Shown: piece by piece, positions 46,307 through 55,434 of the stretch
How the letters are laid out: the number at the start of each line of letters is the position of its first letter
How positions within the stretch are numbered: position 1 is the first letter of the stretch
From: Lentibacter algarum
GTDB taxonomy: Bacteria > Pseudomonadota > Alphaproteobacteria > Rhodobacterales > Rhodobacteraceae
Direction: 5' to 3'
Assembly: GCF_018860975.1 (NCBI RefSeq)
Contig: NZ_JAHKQI010000010.1
Coordinates: 434,001-498,000 of the forward strand
Length of the DNA: 64,000 bases
Translations under genes and position numbers: made by a program
Notes under the pieces: generated by a model
What the model was told of the DNA's origin: nothing
The model's database searches: none
Seen by the model: the letters and a program-made list of their open reading frames with translations, nothing else

Positions 46307-47977
46307 TCAGCGTTTCTTCAAATCCTGCCAAGGCTTGGCCTTCACCCCACGGTATTTCACCGTCAGCTCAGCGTCCATATCGCCCTCTTCCGGCACTCCA
46401 ATCACAATCCCCTTGGTGCTCTTTTGCAGCCGCCGCGCCAGTATCTGATCATGGCTCACCGTCACCCGCTGCGACACCCGCCGCGCCCAGCGGTGTAGCT
46501 TCTCATACATCTCGGAGATTGCCCCGGCATGCTCGGCACTCTCGCCGAGATCATTCAGCTCATCCGGATCGGCAACCAGGTCAAACAGCATCGGTCGGTC
46601 GCCGCTTTCAAAGTGAATGAGCTTCCAGCGCTTGTCCGCAACCATATACATCTGCGCCTGTTCAACGCTGTTCCCGAGCCGGTTGGCCAAAGGCGCGCCG
46701 GAATAGTCGTATTCGCAAATCACAAAATCCCGCTCGCTCTCGACACGCGCCCCATGCAAAATCGGCACAAGGCTCTCGCCCTCAAGAATATGCCCAGCCA
46801 CATCACCGCCTGACATCTCGACAAAGGTCGGCGCCAGGTCGATACTCTCGACAAGCGCATCGCTCACCGTCCCGCGTGTGGCGTCAGCGTCAGGCGACGG
46901 ATCATAGATAATCAACGGCACCCGCACGCTTGGCTCAAAGAAGAACGTCTTTTCGCCCAACCAATGATCGCCCAGAAAATCCCCGTGATCAGAAGTCAGC
47001 ACGATCACAGTGTTGTCCCAGCGCCCCTCCGCTTTAAGCCAGTCGAACAAGCGGCCCATCTGGTCGTCAACCTGCTTGATCAGCCCCATGTAAGCCGGAA
47101 TAACCGCCTCGCGCACGTCCTCACGGCTAAAGCTCTGGCCGACAGGCGTATCCTGAAACGCCTTGAAAACAGGGTGCGCATTCTGACGTTCACTGTCAGA
47201 GCGCACAACCGGCATCACATGCTCGGGCCCATACATGCTCGCGTAGGGTTCCGGCACGATATAGGGCCAATGCGGCTTGATATAGCTGAGGTGACAGCAC
47301 CAAGGCGCATCCGTGCTTTGCATAAAATCCATCGCCCGCGTGGTCAGGTAAGGCGTCTCGCTGTCAGGCTCGTCAATGTTCGCCGCGTAAGCCGAGTTCT
47401 TCAAAAACCAGCCAGAGATCACATTGCCCTCTGCATCCAACCCCGAGTTGGCAAAGTCGTGCCAGGGGTTGTCGCTCTCATAGCCCTTCTCGCGCAGCCA
47501 CTCGTTGTAAGCCTGCGCGCCGCGTGGGTCATAGCTGCCCTCTGGCCCCTCGGGCTTCATCCCGTCGTCGCGCTCGAACACGTCAAAACCGCACTCGGCC
47601 ACGCGCACACCAATGACGCTATCCGGCTCAAGCCCCAAGCGCGCCATGCCCTCGGCATCAGCCTCCATATGCGTCTTGCCAACCAGCCAACAGTCAACAC
47701 CCTCGCGGCGCAGATGGTCGCCCATCGTCTGTTCGCCAACCTTGAGCGGCACCTTATTGTTGCTCGCACCGTGGCTGTGCACATAGCGCCCCGTATAGGT
47801 GCTCATCCGCGAGCTGCCGCAAATCGGCGACTGAATGTATGCGCGGTTGAACCGCACCCCCTGTGAGGCCAGCCAGTCGATGTTGGGTGTCTCAAGGTGC
47901 TTGTGCCCGTAACAGCTCAGATAGTCCCAGCGCAGCTGATCAAACATAATAAAAAGGATGTTTTTCTTGTCAGACAT
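46307..47977 (-). CDS. Sulfatase/alkaline-phosphatase-superfamily hydrolase with atypical nucleophile motif
   Basis: 556 residues, no signal peptide. Metal-binding FDQLRWD near 10-16, VLTSDHGDFLGDH near 280, and the nucleophile region ICGSSRMSTYTGR near 53-65 define the fold. Ordinary sulfatases carry C-x-P-S-R (Cys converted to formylglycine); here the third position is Ser (C-G-S-S-R). It may be a sulfatase or a phosphonate/phosphate diester hydrolase; cytoplasmic location is expected. The start MSDKKNILF is preferred, with AGAGGCG upstream; longer frame runs into the preceding gene's end. Confidence 0.8.
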   Translation of the reverse strand: MSDKKNILFIMFDQLRWDYLSCYGHKHLETPNIDWLASQGVRFNRAYIQSPICGSSRMSTYTGRYVHSHGASNNKVPLKVGEQTMGDHLRREGVDCWLVGKTHMEADAEGMARLGLEPDSVIGVRVAECGFDVFERDDGMKPEGPEGSYDPRGAQAYNEWLREKGYESDNPWHDFANSGLDAEGNVISGWFLKNSAYAANIDEPDSETPYLTTRAMDFMQSTDAPWCCHLSYIKPHWPYIVPEPYASMYGPEHVMPVVRSDSERQNAHPVFKAFQDTPVGQSFSREDVREAVIPAYMGLIKQVDDQMGRLFDWLKAEGRWDNTVIVLTSDHGDFLGDHWLGEKTFFFEPSVRVPLIIYDPSPDADATRGTVSDALVESIDLAPTFVEMSGGDVAGHILEGESLVPILHGARVESERDFVICEYDYSGAPLANRLGNSVEQAQMYMVADKRWKLIHFESGDRPMLFDLVADPDELNDLGESAEHAGAISEMYEKLHRWARRVSQRVTVSHDQILARRLQKSTKGIVIGVPEEGDMDAELTVKYRGVKAKPWQDLKKR

Positions 47978-48019
47978 GACGCGCCTCTTTTTGTTAACGT
48001 GTTCAGTAAACCTTAAAGC

Positions 48020-48055
48020 AAATAAAAAGGGCCGCAAGCTTTCGCCCACGGCCCT
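48020..48055 (-). terminator. Rho-independent terminator of the acyl-CoA synthetase gene
   Basis: AGGGCCG/CGGCCCT (48028-48034 with 48049-48055), a 7-bp stem running into TTTTTATTT on the minus strand, 24 nt after the stop. It separates this gene from the sulfatase-fold gene. Confidence 0.85.
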
Positions 48056-48078
48056 CTGAAATTCAAAGCAGGTTTGGC

Positions 48079-49959
48079 TTAGCCAACCCACTCCCAAGGA
48101 CGCGTAAATGCACCCAGCACTTTGCCAACATCTTCCTCAGAAGCGCCGTTGGCATCAAGTTGCGCGACAAGCCCGCGCTTTTTGTCGTCAATCACAACAT
48201 TCACCCGTGCCGCAACGCCGGCCTTTTCAAGCGCTGCATTGTAAATCCGTGTGATCGCAGCCTTGCGCAGATCAGGCTTGAAGATCTTGCCAACGGCCGT
48301 CTTTGGCAACTCGTCGAGGACTTCAACATACTTCGGAAACGCCGCGCGCTCGTGAATGTGGCGCTGTGCATGCTCCAGCAACTCGTCTGCCGACACACTC
48401 GCCCCGTCAACCAACTCGACCGAGACACAAGGCACCTCGCCCGCATGTGCATCAGGCTGTCCGATGGCACCCGCAAAGGCGACATCCTTATGCGCCAGCA
48501 TCGCATCTTCGATCTCGGCAGGGTCAATGTTGTGACCGCCGCGAATGATCAGGTCTTTCGCCCGCCCCGTGATCCAGATGTAGCCATCGGCATCAATGCG
48601 GCCCAAGTCACCTGTGCGCAGGAATTTCTCGTTGTGATAAAGCTCCCGGTTCTTCGCGGCTTCCGTATAGGTGTTGCCCGCCCAAACACCGGGGCCGGAT
48701 ACACATATCTCGCCGATCTCGTCAGCCTTACACTCAACGGGGCCGTCAGCCGTGTTGTTGTAAATCTTCACTTCAGTATAGGGAAACTGAACCCCGACCG
48801 AACCAACCCGCTTCTCGCCGTCAAGCGGGTTACAGCTGACCAGAACAGTCGCTTCCGTCAGCCCGTAGCCTTCAAGAATGTTGATGTTGGTGGCCTTGGT
48901 GAAGCGCGTGAACAGCTCAAGCGGCATCGGCGCCGAGCCGGAGAATGCGTTCTTTACTGTCGATACATCAGCATCAACGGGGCGCTGCATCATTGCCGAA
49001 ACAGCCGTCGGAACCGTGATGATAAACGTGGTCTTCCAGCGCTCACAAAGCTTCCAGAAGTTGTCAAACACACCGTCGCCGCGGTAGCCCTGCGGTGTCG
49101 GGAAAACAACATGCGCCCCCGACATCACCGTCGCCATCAAGATCACGTGGCAGGCAAAAACGTGAAACAGCGGCAGCGGACACATGACGCTGTCTTCCTC
49201 GGTGTAAAGCAGCGTGTCGCCGATCCAACCTTGATAAATGATGCCCGAGTTCTTGTGCTGGGCGACCTTGGGCATGCCCGTTGTGCCGCCCGTGTGAAAG
49301 TAGGCCGCGACGCGATCAACCTTGCGGTCTTCAAAATCAAGCGTCTTGTTTTGCCGCTTCAGCTCTTTGGCGTAGCTCTTCACATCGGCATGGTGGCCCG
49401 TAGGGTTCTTGGGGCGCACCAGCGGCACGATCCAGCTTTTGGGCGGGCTCAGATAGCGATTAAGATCAATTTCAAGCACAGTGCTCACGTTCGGCGCATG
49501 ACGCACGGCCTCGGCTGTCTTTTGGGCCAAGTCGGTTTTGGGGAAGGGCTTGAGTGTGATCACAACTTTGGCGTTGGTCTCGCGCAAGATCGAGGCGATC
49601 TGCTCAGGCTCCAACAGCGGGTTGATAGGGTTGACGATTCCGGCAACCATACCGCCCATCAGCGCAATCGCGGTTTCTGTCGCGTTCGGCAAGACCAACG
49701 CAACAACATCTTTTTCGCCAACACGGAGTTCGCGCATCAGGTTGGCAAACTGGCAAACCTGCTCATGCACCTCGCGCCAGTTCAGCGTCTCGGCTTTGTC
49801 TGTCGGGCCGGAAAGCAACTGATAGCTGATCGCCGGGCGCTCCGGAAATTTCTTCGCCGTTTTGTGCAGCATTTCATAAATCGTTGTCGGCACATTACGT
49901 GCTTCCCACGGCATTTCGTTGGTCATGTCCAGGCTGTCCTGAAGCGAGCCGAATGTCAT
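48079..49959 (-). CDS. Acyl-CoA synthetase, AMP-binding
   Basis: 626 residues. The AMP-loop YFHTGGTTGMPKVAQHKNSG (about 234-253), the EGYGLTEA block near 381, YIWITGRAKDLIIRGGHNIDP near 487 and the C-terminal lysine in LPKTAVGKIFKPDL near 577 are all present. It activates a carboxylic acid to its CoA thioester through an acyl-adenylate; substrate size is unknown, though the length suits long- or medium-chain or aromatic acids. The start MTFGSLQ is set by GGGGAGGA 8 nt upstream. Transcribed alone, ending in a terminator. Confidence 0.88.
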   Translation of the reverse strand: MTFGSLQDSLDMTNEMPWEARNVPTTIYEMLHKTAKKFPERPAISYQLLSGPTDKAETLNWREVHEQVCQFANLMRELRVGEKDVVALVLPNATETAIALMGGMVAGIVNPINPLLEPEQIASILRETNAKVVITLKPFPKTDLAQKTAEAVRHAPNVSTVLEIDLNRYLSPPKSWIVPLVRPKNPTGHHADVKSYAKELKRQNKTLDFEDRKVDRVAAYFHTGGTTGMPKVAQHKNSGIIYQGWIGDTLLYTEEDSVMCPLPLFHVFACHVILMATVMSGAHVVFPTPQGYRGDGVFDNFWKLCERWKTTFIITVPTAVSAMMQRPVDADVSTVKNAFSGSAPMPLELFTRFTKATNINILEGYGLTEATVLVSCNPLDGEKRVGSVGVQFPYTEVKIYNNTADGPVECKADEIGEICVSGPGVWAGNTYTEAAKNRELYHNEKFLRTGDLGRIDADGYIWITGRAKDLIIRGGHNIDPAEIEDAMLAHKDVAFAGAIGQPDAHAGEVPCVSVELVDGASVSADELLEHAQRHIHERAAFPKYVEVLDELPKTAVGKIFKPDLRKAAITRIYNAALEKAGVAARVNVVIDDKKRGLVAQLDANGASEEDVGKVLGAFTRPWEWVG

Positions 49960-50344
49960 AGTCGTCCTCCCCTTTTGTCTGCGATTTTGCAGGCCCCTCT
50001 TGACGGGCATACTGCCGAGAAACACAGCTTCACGCAAGGGTAGGTGCGTAACGTCAACTGCTTCTATTTGTGGAAAATATACTGGTTTTGCGGTGTTCTG
50101 CCGCCCGCAGCGTTAACCTTTCAGCGCGGCGCAAACTGTCAGCACGCATTATGCACTGTGGTATGCACTGCAGTATGCACGCAAGTCACAGCGCTTTTGC
50201 CCCATTAATCATTCGATCCGGCAACTCAAACCGCTTTTCAAGTCACACCCCGCGAACAAGCCACAGTTAGCCCTTGTAAAACCAGTGCAAAAGGCTCATT
50301 TAAGCCGCGTCTGCACCTAAGCAGGCATAACTCTAGGAGAGACC
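49960..50344. other. Intergenic region between divergent acyl-CoA synthetase and infA
   Basis: 385 nt. Its centre holds a 12-bp tandem repeat (see separate entry). The rest should contain the promoters of both genes; TAGGAGAG lies 7 nt before the infA start. Confidence 0.5.
50150..50185. repeat. Triple 12-bp direct repeat upstream of infA
   Basis: TATGCACTGTGG, TATGCACTGCAG and TATGCACGCAAG follow without gaps, about 160 nt upstream of infA. The exact one-turn spacing suits a protein binding the same DNA face. Confidence 0.75.
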
Positions 50345-50563
50345 ATGGCCAAGGAAGAACTGCTCGAATTCCCCGGTGTCGTAAAGGAACTCCTGCCGAA
50401 CGCGACATTCCTGGTCGAGCTGGAAAACGGCCATACGATCATCGCTCACACGGCAGGCAAGATGCGCAAAAACCGCATCCGCGTTCTGGCTGGCGACAAG
50501 GTGCAAGTCGAAATGACGCCCTACGATCTGACAAAAGGTCGGATCAACTACCGCTTCAAGTAA
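50345..50563 (+). CDS. infA: Translation initiation factor IF-1
   Basis: 72 residues, the classical length. [20 protein letters not shown], an OB fold with [19 protein letters not shown] and [12 protein letters not shown] at the end. It blocks the ribosomal A site during initiation. Followed 4 nt later by maf in the conserved infA-maf-rne-yacG cluster. Confidence 0.98.
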   Translation: MAKEELLEFPGVVKELLPNATFLVELENGHTIIAHTAGKMRKNRIRVLAGDKVQVEMTPYDLTKGRINYRFK

Positions 50564-50567
50564 GCAC

Positions 50568-51143
50568 ATGAAACTGATCCTCGGCTCAGGCAGCCCGCGC
50601 CGCAAGGAATTGCTGGCGCAAATTGGCGTTGTGGCCGATGATATCCGCCCGCCCGACATTGACGAAACGCCGCTCAAGGCCGAGCTTCCGCGCCCCTATT
50701 GCGCGCGCATTTCTCTTGAAAAAGTGCAGGCAGTTCAAGCGGATAGCGCAGATATCGTGCTTTGTGCCGACACCACTGTCGCACTCGGGCGGCGCATTTT
50801 GGGCAAGCCCGAAGATGCCGATGAGGCCGCAAAGTTTCTACGTTCAATGTCTGGTCGACGTCACCGTGTGATCACCGCAATTGCCCTGCGCAAAGGCACG
50901 CAAACCTGGCAGCGCGACGTTGTGACAACCGTCAAAATGAAGCGGCTTTCCGAGGCCGAGGTGGCTGGATACATCGCCACGAACGACTGGCAAGGCAAAG
51001 CCGGAGGCTACGCCATTCAGGGCCCCGCAAGCGCGTTCATCCCTTGGATACAAGGCTCGTTCAGCGCCGTCGTCGGCCTGCCCCTCGCCGAAACATCACA
51101 GCTGCTGCAAGCCGCTGGCTACCCCCTATGGAGGCGCCCATGA
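50568..51143 (+). CDS. maf: Maf-family nucleoside triphosphate pyrophosphatase
   Basis: 191 residues. [14 protein letters not shown] (3-16) is the Maf phosphate loop and [10 protein letters not shown] near 65-74 carries the metal-binding Asp. [16 protein letters not shown] near 143-158 is the second conserved block. It hydrolyses non-canonical nucleotides such as m5UTP or m5CTP analogues. The stop overlaps the ribonuclease gene start (ATGA). Confidence 0.94.
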   Translation: MKLILGSGSPRRKELLAQIGVVADDIRPPDIDETPLKAELPRPYCARISLEKVQAVQADSADIVLCADTTVALGRRILGKPEDADEAAKFLRSMSGRRHRVITAIALRKGTQTWQRDVVTTVKMKRLSEAEVAGYIATNDWQGKAGGYAIQGPASAFIPWIQGSFSAVVGLPLAETSQLLQAAGYPLWRRP

Positions 51144-52162
51144 AAGGCCGTCAAATTATCCTCGATCACCTGAACGGGCGCGAAGCAGCTGCTCTCATGG
51201 TCGATGGAAAGTTGCATGACTTCCTCATCGACGCCGACGCCCCCCGCCCCGGAACGATCTATCGCGCCAAAGCGCTAAAGCCGATGAAAGGCCAAGGCGG
51301 CATCTTCCTTGAAACGCCCGACGGCAACGCTTTCTTGCGTCAAATCAAAGGCATAGCGCCGGGCGATATGCTCAACGTGCAGCTGACTGGATATGCCGAA
51401 GAAGGCAAGGCCCTGCCCGTCACGGCCAAGCTCTTGTTCAAATCCCGCTATGCGATTGTCACGCCCGACGCCCCCGGCCTCAACATCTCCCGCCAAATCC
51501 GCGAAGACGACACGCGCGATGAGCTCATGCTGATCGCCAAGGACGAAATGCAAGGCAATGACATGGGCCTGATCCTGCGCTCCTCCTGTGTCGAGGCCGC
51601 TTCTGAAGACATCGCCGAGGATATCCGCGCTATGGCCGCTCTCGCCCACAGCGTGGTGAACGAAGCCGGTAACACCGCCGAGACCCTCACAGAAGGCGAT
51701 GGTCCGCATGTGCAAGCATGGCGCGACTGGGCAGAGCCCGCAGATGTTGTTACCGAAGCGGGCAGCTTTGAAACCCACGGCGTGCTTGAGGCGCTTGAAG
51801 CCCTGCAAACCGCCGAAGTCCGCCTCTCTGGCGGTGCTAAACTCTACATCGAGCCCACCCGCGCGCTTGTCGCGGTTGATGTCAACACAGGCAACGACGG
51901 CTCTCTCGCGGCGGGCCTGAAAGCCAACTTCGCCTGCGCCAAAGAACTGCCGCGGCAACTGCGTCTGCGCGGCCTCGGCGGGCAAATCGTGCTTGATCTC
52001 GCACCGATGCCCAAGAAAGATCGCCGTGGCTTTGAAGCGAGCTTGCGCGCTCAACTCAAGGCCGACGGTATCGACACCGTGTTGGCTGGCTGGACGCCCC
52101 TTGGCTGCTACGAGCTCCAACGAAAGCGCGCCCGCCTCCCGCTGAGTGAGGTGCTCACTTGA
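51140..52162 (+). CDS. Short ribonuclease E/G-family protein
   Basis: 340 residues, much shorter than RNase E or RNase G (about 490 or more). The catalytic DNase-I-like core is complete: VAVDVNTG and [14 protein letters not shown] contain the two magnesium Asp residues. A reduced S1-like part exists in the first 120 residues. There is no zinc-link CPxCxGxG motif and no long scaffold, so it likely is a second RNase E/G paralogue. The start MKGRQIIL is fixed by overlap with maf and family alignment. Confidence 0.86.
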   Translation: MKGRQIILDHLNGREAAALMVDGKLHDFLIDADAPRPGTIYRAKALKPMKGQGGIFLETPDGNAFLRQIKGIAPGDMLNVQLTGYAEEGKALPVTAKLLFKSRYAIVTPDAPGLNISRQIREDDTRDELMLIAKDEMQGNDMGLILRSSCVEAASEDIAEDIRAMAALAHSVVNEAGNTAETLTEGDGPHVQAWRDWAEPADVVTEAGSFETHGVLEALEALQTAEVRLSGGAKLYIEPTRALVAVDVNTGNDGSLAAGLKANFACAKELPRQLRLRGLGGQIVLDLAPMPKKDRRGFEASLRAQLKADGIDTVLAGWTPLGCYELQRKRARLPLSEVLT

Positions 52163-52341
52163 GCTGCCCGATATGCAACAAAGACACGGCCGAGGGCTTC
52201 CGCCCGTTCTGCTCCAAACGCTGCGCTGACATTGACTTATCCAAGTGGCTCGGCGGCAGCTACGCCATCCCGTCAGACGATCCGGATGACCTCGAACAGG
52301 TAATCGACGAACTGCAAAACAACAAACCTTTGCCGCACTGA
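52159..52341 (+). CDS. yacG: DNA gyrase inhibitor / zinc-binding protein YacG
   Basis: 60 residues starting at TTG, overlapping the ribonuclease stop (TTGA). The zinc ligands are CPIC (3-6) and CSKRC (18-22), followed by [16 protein letters not shown]. YacG binds GyrB and inhibits gyrase. The order infA-maf-rne-yacG-tRNA-Phe is conserved in alphaproteobacteria. Confidence 0.93.
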   Translation: MSCPICNKDTAEGFRPFCSKRCADIDLSKWLGGSYAIPSDDPDDLEQVIDELQNNKPLPH

Positions 52342-52425
52342 CAATTTCGCACAAATCCCTCTGGACACCGCTCGTCCCCTCGCCTAGAACCGCGCTACCC
52401 AGAGCGAAGCTTTCGTTCTTTCCGT

Positions 52426-52500
52426 GCCCGGGTAGCTCAGGGGTAGAGCAGTGGATTGAAAATCCTCGTGTCGGTGGTTCGATTCCGCCCCCGGGCACCA
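52426..52500 (+). tRNA. tRNA-Phe (anticodon GAA)
   Basis: 75 nt including the encoded CCA end. Acceptor GCCCGGG pairs with CCCGGGC, the D arm is GCTC/GAGC, the anticodon loop reads TTGAAAA (GAA, Phe), and the T arm has GGTTCGATTCC. The anticodon stem GTGGA/TCCTC has one T-T mismatch at its second pair. A tRNA at a boundary of gene character makes this a natural integration site. Confidence 0.97.
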
Positions 52501-53021
52501 TTTAAAACTCACACAACCCTGATTTTAAAAGAAAATATTTCGGCCGGCCAAAATTTATCCACCTAGATGTACACCCATCTTGTGTCGGTCAATGCTGCAC
52601 CTTGCTTCTAGGTGTGTTGTAAGAGTTGCATCTGGCCCCCACTAGTGAGTCTTCACACACATATATCGAAGGCACATATTGACGCGTAGCGTCAATATGG
52701 GAACGGAGACTTAGGCTCTTTCGGCCCCAACCAGCCGTTCGCAAAGGGTCGCCACGCCGCGCCGTAGCATCCCCAAAGTGGACATTGGCGAGTGAGCGCA
52801 GCAATTTATTGACGCATTTTCAATCTTCGAACTAAGCGGCAGCCATCCCATCATCTTGGTTGCAACAGCGGTAGGTGGTGTGTTCAATGTTGTTGGTTGC
52901 TGCGTCGACGCTTGTTGCGTTCGATAGCGAGCCGTAGTTCGAGGCGCCTATCAGTCCATTTGGCCAGGTCTGCGATCCGAACCGATCTTTGCATCCTGAA
53001 TCCGAGATAGGAAAATTCAAC
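52501..53021. other. Gene-free region after tRNA-Phe
   Basis: 521 nt. It holds an AT-rich patch after the tRNA, an 11-bp-arm inverted repeat at 52675-52699 (next entry) and no convincing gene. A short basic minus-strand frame (52884-52994) is discussed under rejected items. The last 20 nt contain the AGGAAAA ribosome site of the oxidoreductase. Confidence 0.55.
52675..52699. repeat. Perfect inverted repeat with 11-bp arms
   Basis: CATATTGACGC-GTA-GCGTCAATATG. There is no T-run, so it is either an operator or a hairpin left by a mobile element. Confidence 0.6.
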
Positions 53022-54134
53022 ATGAGCACCACTGGCAAGCAACTCTTCACGACGCTCGAAAGCAATGGGACGCTGACCGTTGCCATCGAGGACGTAACCT
53101 TCCCCGCCCCCACCGGCAATCAGGTGCTTGTCAAGATGGAGGCCGCCCCGATCAACCCTTCGGATCTGGCCATTCTTGTCGGTGCTGCTGATCTGGAAAA
53201 CGCGGAATATTCGCCGGGCAAGTATGTCGCCACCATGCCCGAGCCGTTCAATTCGGGGTCAAAGGCGCGTCACGGGTTGAAACTTCCGGCCGGTAATGAA
53301 GGTGCGGGCACCGTTGTTGCTGTCGGTGATGGCGACAAGGCCAAGGCGCTGATGGGGCAGCGCGTCGCTTGTGTGCCTGGCAACGCCTACAGCCAGTATT
53401 CTATCGCCGACGCCGGTATGTGCCTGCCGCTTGGCGATCACACGGCCGAAGACGGCGCGAGCGCTTTCGTCAATCCGATGACCGCCCTGGGATTTGCAGA
53501 AAATGCTAAGGCGGACGGACAGAGCGCGCTCCTGCACACAGTTGGCGCATCGAATCTTGGCCAGATGCTGACCCGCATCTGTCAGGAGGACGGGCTTGGA
53601 CTGGTTAATCTTGTGCGCAAAAACGATCAGGTGGAGTTGTTGAAAAAGTTGGGCTCAACCCATGTGGTGAACACTTCCGATGATGATTTCATGACGCAGC
53701 TTAAAGCCGCAATCGACGAAACAGACGCGTTCTATGGCTTTGATCCGATTGGTGGTGGCAAGACGGTCGACAGCGTGTTCAAGGCGATGGAACAGGTGGC
53801 GGTCACCAAGATGGACGAATATTCGCGCTATGGGTCTAACCAGCAAAAGCGCATGTTCATCTATGGGCGTCTCGACACGGGTGCTACGATCCTGTCGCCA
53901 AGCTTTGGCTTTGGCTGGACGCTGTCTGGCTGGTTGCTGTTTCCTTTCCTGCAATCGGTCGGCGGGGAAACCGTGGGACGGATGCGCAAGCGCGTGCTCG
54001 AAAATCTAACGACGACCTTTTCCAGCAGCTACAAAAAGCGCGTTGATCTCGAAGAGATGCTGACCAAAGAAGCCGTCATGGATTATCGCGCGATGAAGAC
54101 TGGTGAGAAATACCTCGTCATGCCTTGGAAATGA
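53022..54134 (+). CDS. Zinc-independent medium-chain dehydrogenase/quinone-reductase-like oxidoreductase
   Basis: 370 residues of the medium-chain reductase superfamily: an N-terminal GroES-like domain with QVLVKMEAAPINPSDLAIL (about 35-53) and GNEGAGTVVAVGDG, then a Rossmann domain with TVGASNLGQM near 177. Zinc-binding Cys/His pairs are absent, so it resembles quinone oxidoreductase/crotonyl-CoA-type members using NADPH. The start MSTTGKQL is preferred to a TTG 33 nt upstream. It stands alone and ends in a hairpin. Confidence 0.8.
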   Translation: MSTTGKQLFTTLESNGTLTVAIEDVTFPAPTGNQVLVKMEAAPINPSDLAILVGAADLENAEYSPGKYVATMPEPFNSGSKARHGLKLPAGNEGAGTVVAVGDGDKAKALMGQRVACVPGNAYSQYSIADAGMCLPLGDHTAEDGASAFVNPMTALGFAENAKADGQSALLHTVGASNLGQMLTRICQEDGLGLVNLVRKNDQVELLKKLGSTHVVNTSDDDFMTQLKAAIDETDAFYGFDPIGGGKTVDSVFKAMEQVAVTKMDEYSRYGSNQQKRMFIYGRLDTGATILSPSFGFGWTLSGWLLFPFLQSVGGETVGRMRKRVLENLTTTFSSSYKKRVDLEEMLTKEAVMDYRAMKTGEKYLVMPWK

Positions 54135-54142
54135 GGGATTCA

Positions 54143-54175
54143 GCACCCTTCGCAGTGAAGGTGCAGTCTCTTTTT
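54143..54175 (+). terminator. Probable terminator of the oxidoreductase gene
   Basis: GCACCCTTC-GCAGT-GAAGGTGC, an 8-bp stem with one bulge, followed by AGTCTCTTTTT. It lies 9 nt past the stop. Confidence 0.7.
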
Positions 54176-54394
54176 CCAACGGTGGTTCAAACGTCGTCGC
54201 GTTTAAGCAGTAGGCGAACGGCCCAGTCCAGTCATTGACCATCACTTCAAGATGCTGCAATGCGGTCCGCCATTGCGGCCATTCGTGCATCTCGCAGCAT
54301 CTCTGCCCCTCGAATGACAGCAGAACCGGACGGCGCCGATGGTCGCGTCCTTATCGTCTGGCTGTTGTCAGAGATGCATCATCGGCGCGAGTGT

Positions 54395-54805
54395 TCAGCC
54401 GGGAAGCCCGTCGATCCTTTCGATGGAGGCCAGGGCTTCGTCCCAGTCTGCGCGACTGGAACAACAGATATGCGCGTCGGGTCGAATGTCGATCGGGCTG
54501 TCAAGCGACCCTGCCGGAACCACAAGCAAACCGATCTCCGGCTGGGAGATAGGCAGCGCGGATCCGCAGTCGGAGCAAAAGTTCTTCATGTGGCGTGATC
54601 CGGGGAGACGGAACGTCTTGATCTTTGCCTCGCCTGAAACCCAGATGAGTTTGGCCGTAGACGAAAACAGGTTTGCCGAATGGGCCGAACCGCTGTCCTT
54701 GCGGCAGCGGGAACAGTGGCACAGGAAAAAGCTCTCAAACTCTCCTGATATGCGGAATTTCACAGCGCCACAAAGGCATTGTCCCGTGATCGGATTGTTG
54801 TCCAT
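54395..54805 (-). CDS. GFA/CENP-V-family zinc protein (glutathione-dependent formaldehyde-activating-like)
   Basis: 136 residues. Zinc cysteines occur in QCLCGAVKF (9-17), CHCSRCRKDSG (about 29-39) and FCSDCGSALP near 75-84, the exact GFA/Mss4-like layout. The family includes S-hydroxymethylglutathione formation in Paracoccus Gfa, but most members have no proven role. It stands alone in a gene-poor stretch. Confidence 0.85.
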   Translation of the reverse strand: MDNNPITGQCLCGAVKFRISGEFESFFLCHCSRCRKDSGSAHSANLFSSTAKLIWVSGEAKIKTFRLPGSRHMKNFCSDCGSALPISQPEIGLLVVPAGSLDSPIDIRPDAHICCSSRADWDEALASIERIDGLPG

Positions 54806-55329
54806 TCACACTCCTCACGACCGGCAATCCCTGCCACCGGTCAAACGCATTTCATTGTTCCCTTGTATCCGCGTGTTGGATCTCGGTCAAAACGGGCTCA
54901 AGGAGAGAGAGTCTCGGCGCCGCAGAGCATCAGCGAATTGAAAACTATGCCTTCCGTCGTTCACGGCCCTGACCTGCCGTTCGCAGAGGCTCAAGGCGCT
55001 ACATTACAGCTTCCCCAAAGCTGCCGTTCGTCGATCATGCAGCATTTAAGCTCGTCGGATGTTCGCTACGCGGACAAAGCGGGCTTGTGCAGTTGCGGCT
55101 AATGCTAATGCAGCATCCGTTCACCCATGCCGCGCAAACAATCCCGATGGGCTGTCGATATCGTTAAAGCGGTCATTCAAAGCGATCAAAGAATTAGCAA
55201 CATGGTTCGTTCCTTGCGTGCATTTTTTTCGTATTTGACGGACACTTGGCGAAGTTGCCCCCAATGGCCGTCTGTCGCCCGGCAAGGCCCAAGGTGTGGT
55301 CGATTTCGCATATGGCCGCCAATCAGCGT
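54806..55329. other. Gene-poor region before the sulfide block
   Basis: 524 nt without a supported gene. Around 54995-55080 the motifs AAAGCTGCCGTTCG and GCGGACAAAGC resemble parts of the left flanks of the structured elements A and B (TGCGGACAAAGC in A), so a degraded relative may lie here. No helix plan was seen. Confidence 0.45.
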
Positions 55330-55434
55330 CTAAATGACCAGCTTAATGGCGTAGGCCACCACACCAAGGACGATGACACTGGCGAGCCATAAGGCCAAAA
55401 ACCACGCCCATTTCGACAAAAGAGGGTATTTCAT
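55330..55434 (-). CDS. DUF2474-type small subunit of a bd-type quinol oxidase
   Basis: A 34-residue single-pass protein, MKYPLLSKWAWFLALWLASV followed by IVLGVVAYAIKLVI. Its ATG shares one base with the cydB stop (TGATG). It matches the tiny DUF2474 proteins found behind cioB/cydB, analogous to CydX, which stabilise the oxidase. No larger gene occupies the spot. Confidence 0.8.
   Translation of the reverse strand: MKYPLLSKWAWFLALWLASVIVLGVVAYAIKLVI

Noticed and set aside
52884-52994. A 36-residue basic minus-strand reading frame (MQRSVRIADLAKWTDRRLEL...) upstream of the oxidoreductase
   Set aside because: It resembles a regulator fragment but is too short, overlaps the leader of the plus-strand gene, and has only a weak ribosome site. 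No family was recognised.
54240-54394. Minus-strand string ending ...MLRDARMAAMADRIAAS with stop
   Set aside because: Looks like a protein C-terminus, but the frame upstream is not coherent and no start or family is evident.
55240-55333. Plus-strand frame reading GRLSPGKAQGVVDFAYGRQS with stop
   Set aside because: Possible remnant of a protein end, but no extended frame or match I know; it also overlaps the end of the DUF2474 gene.
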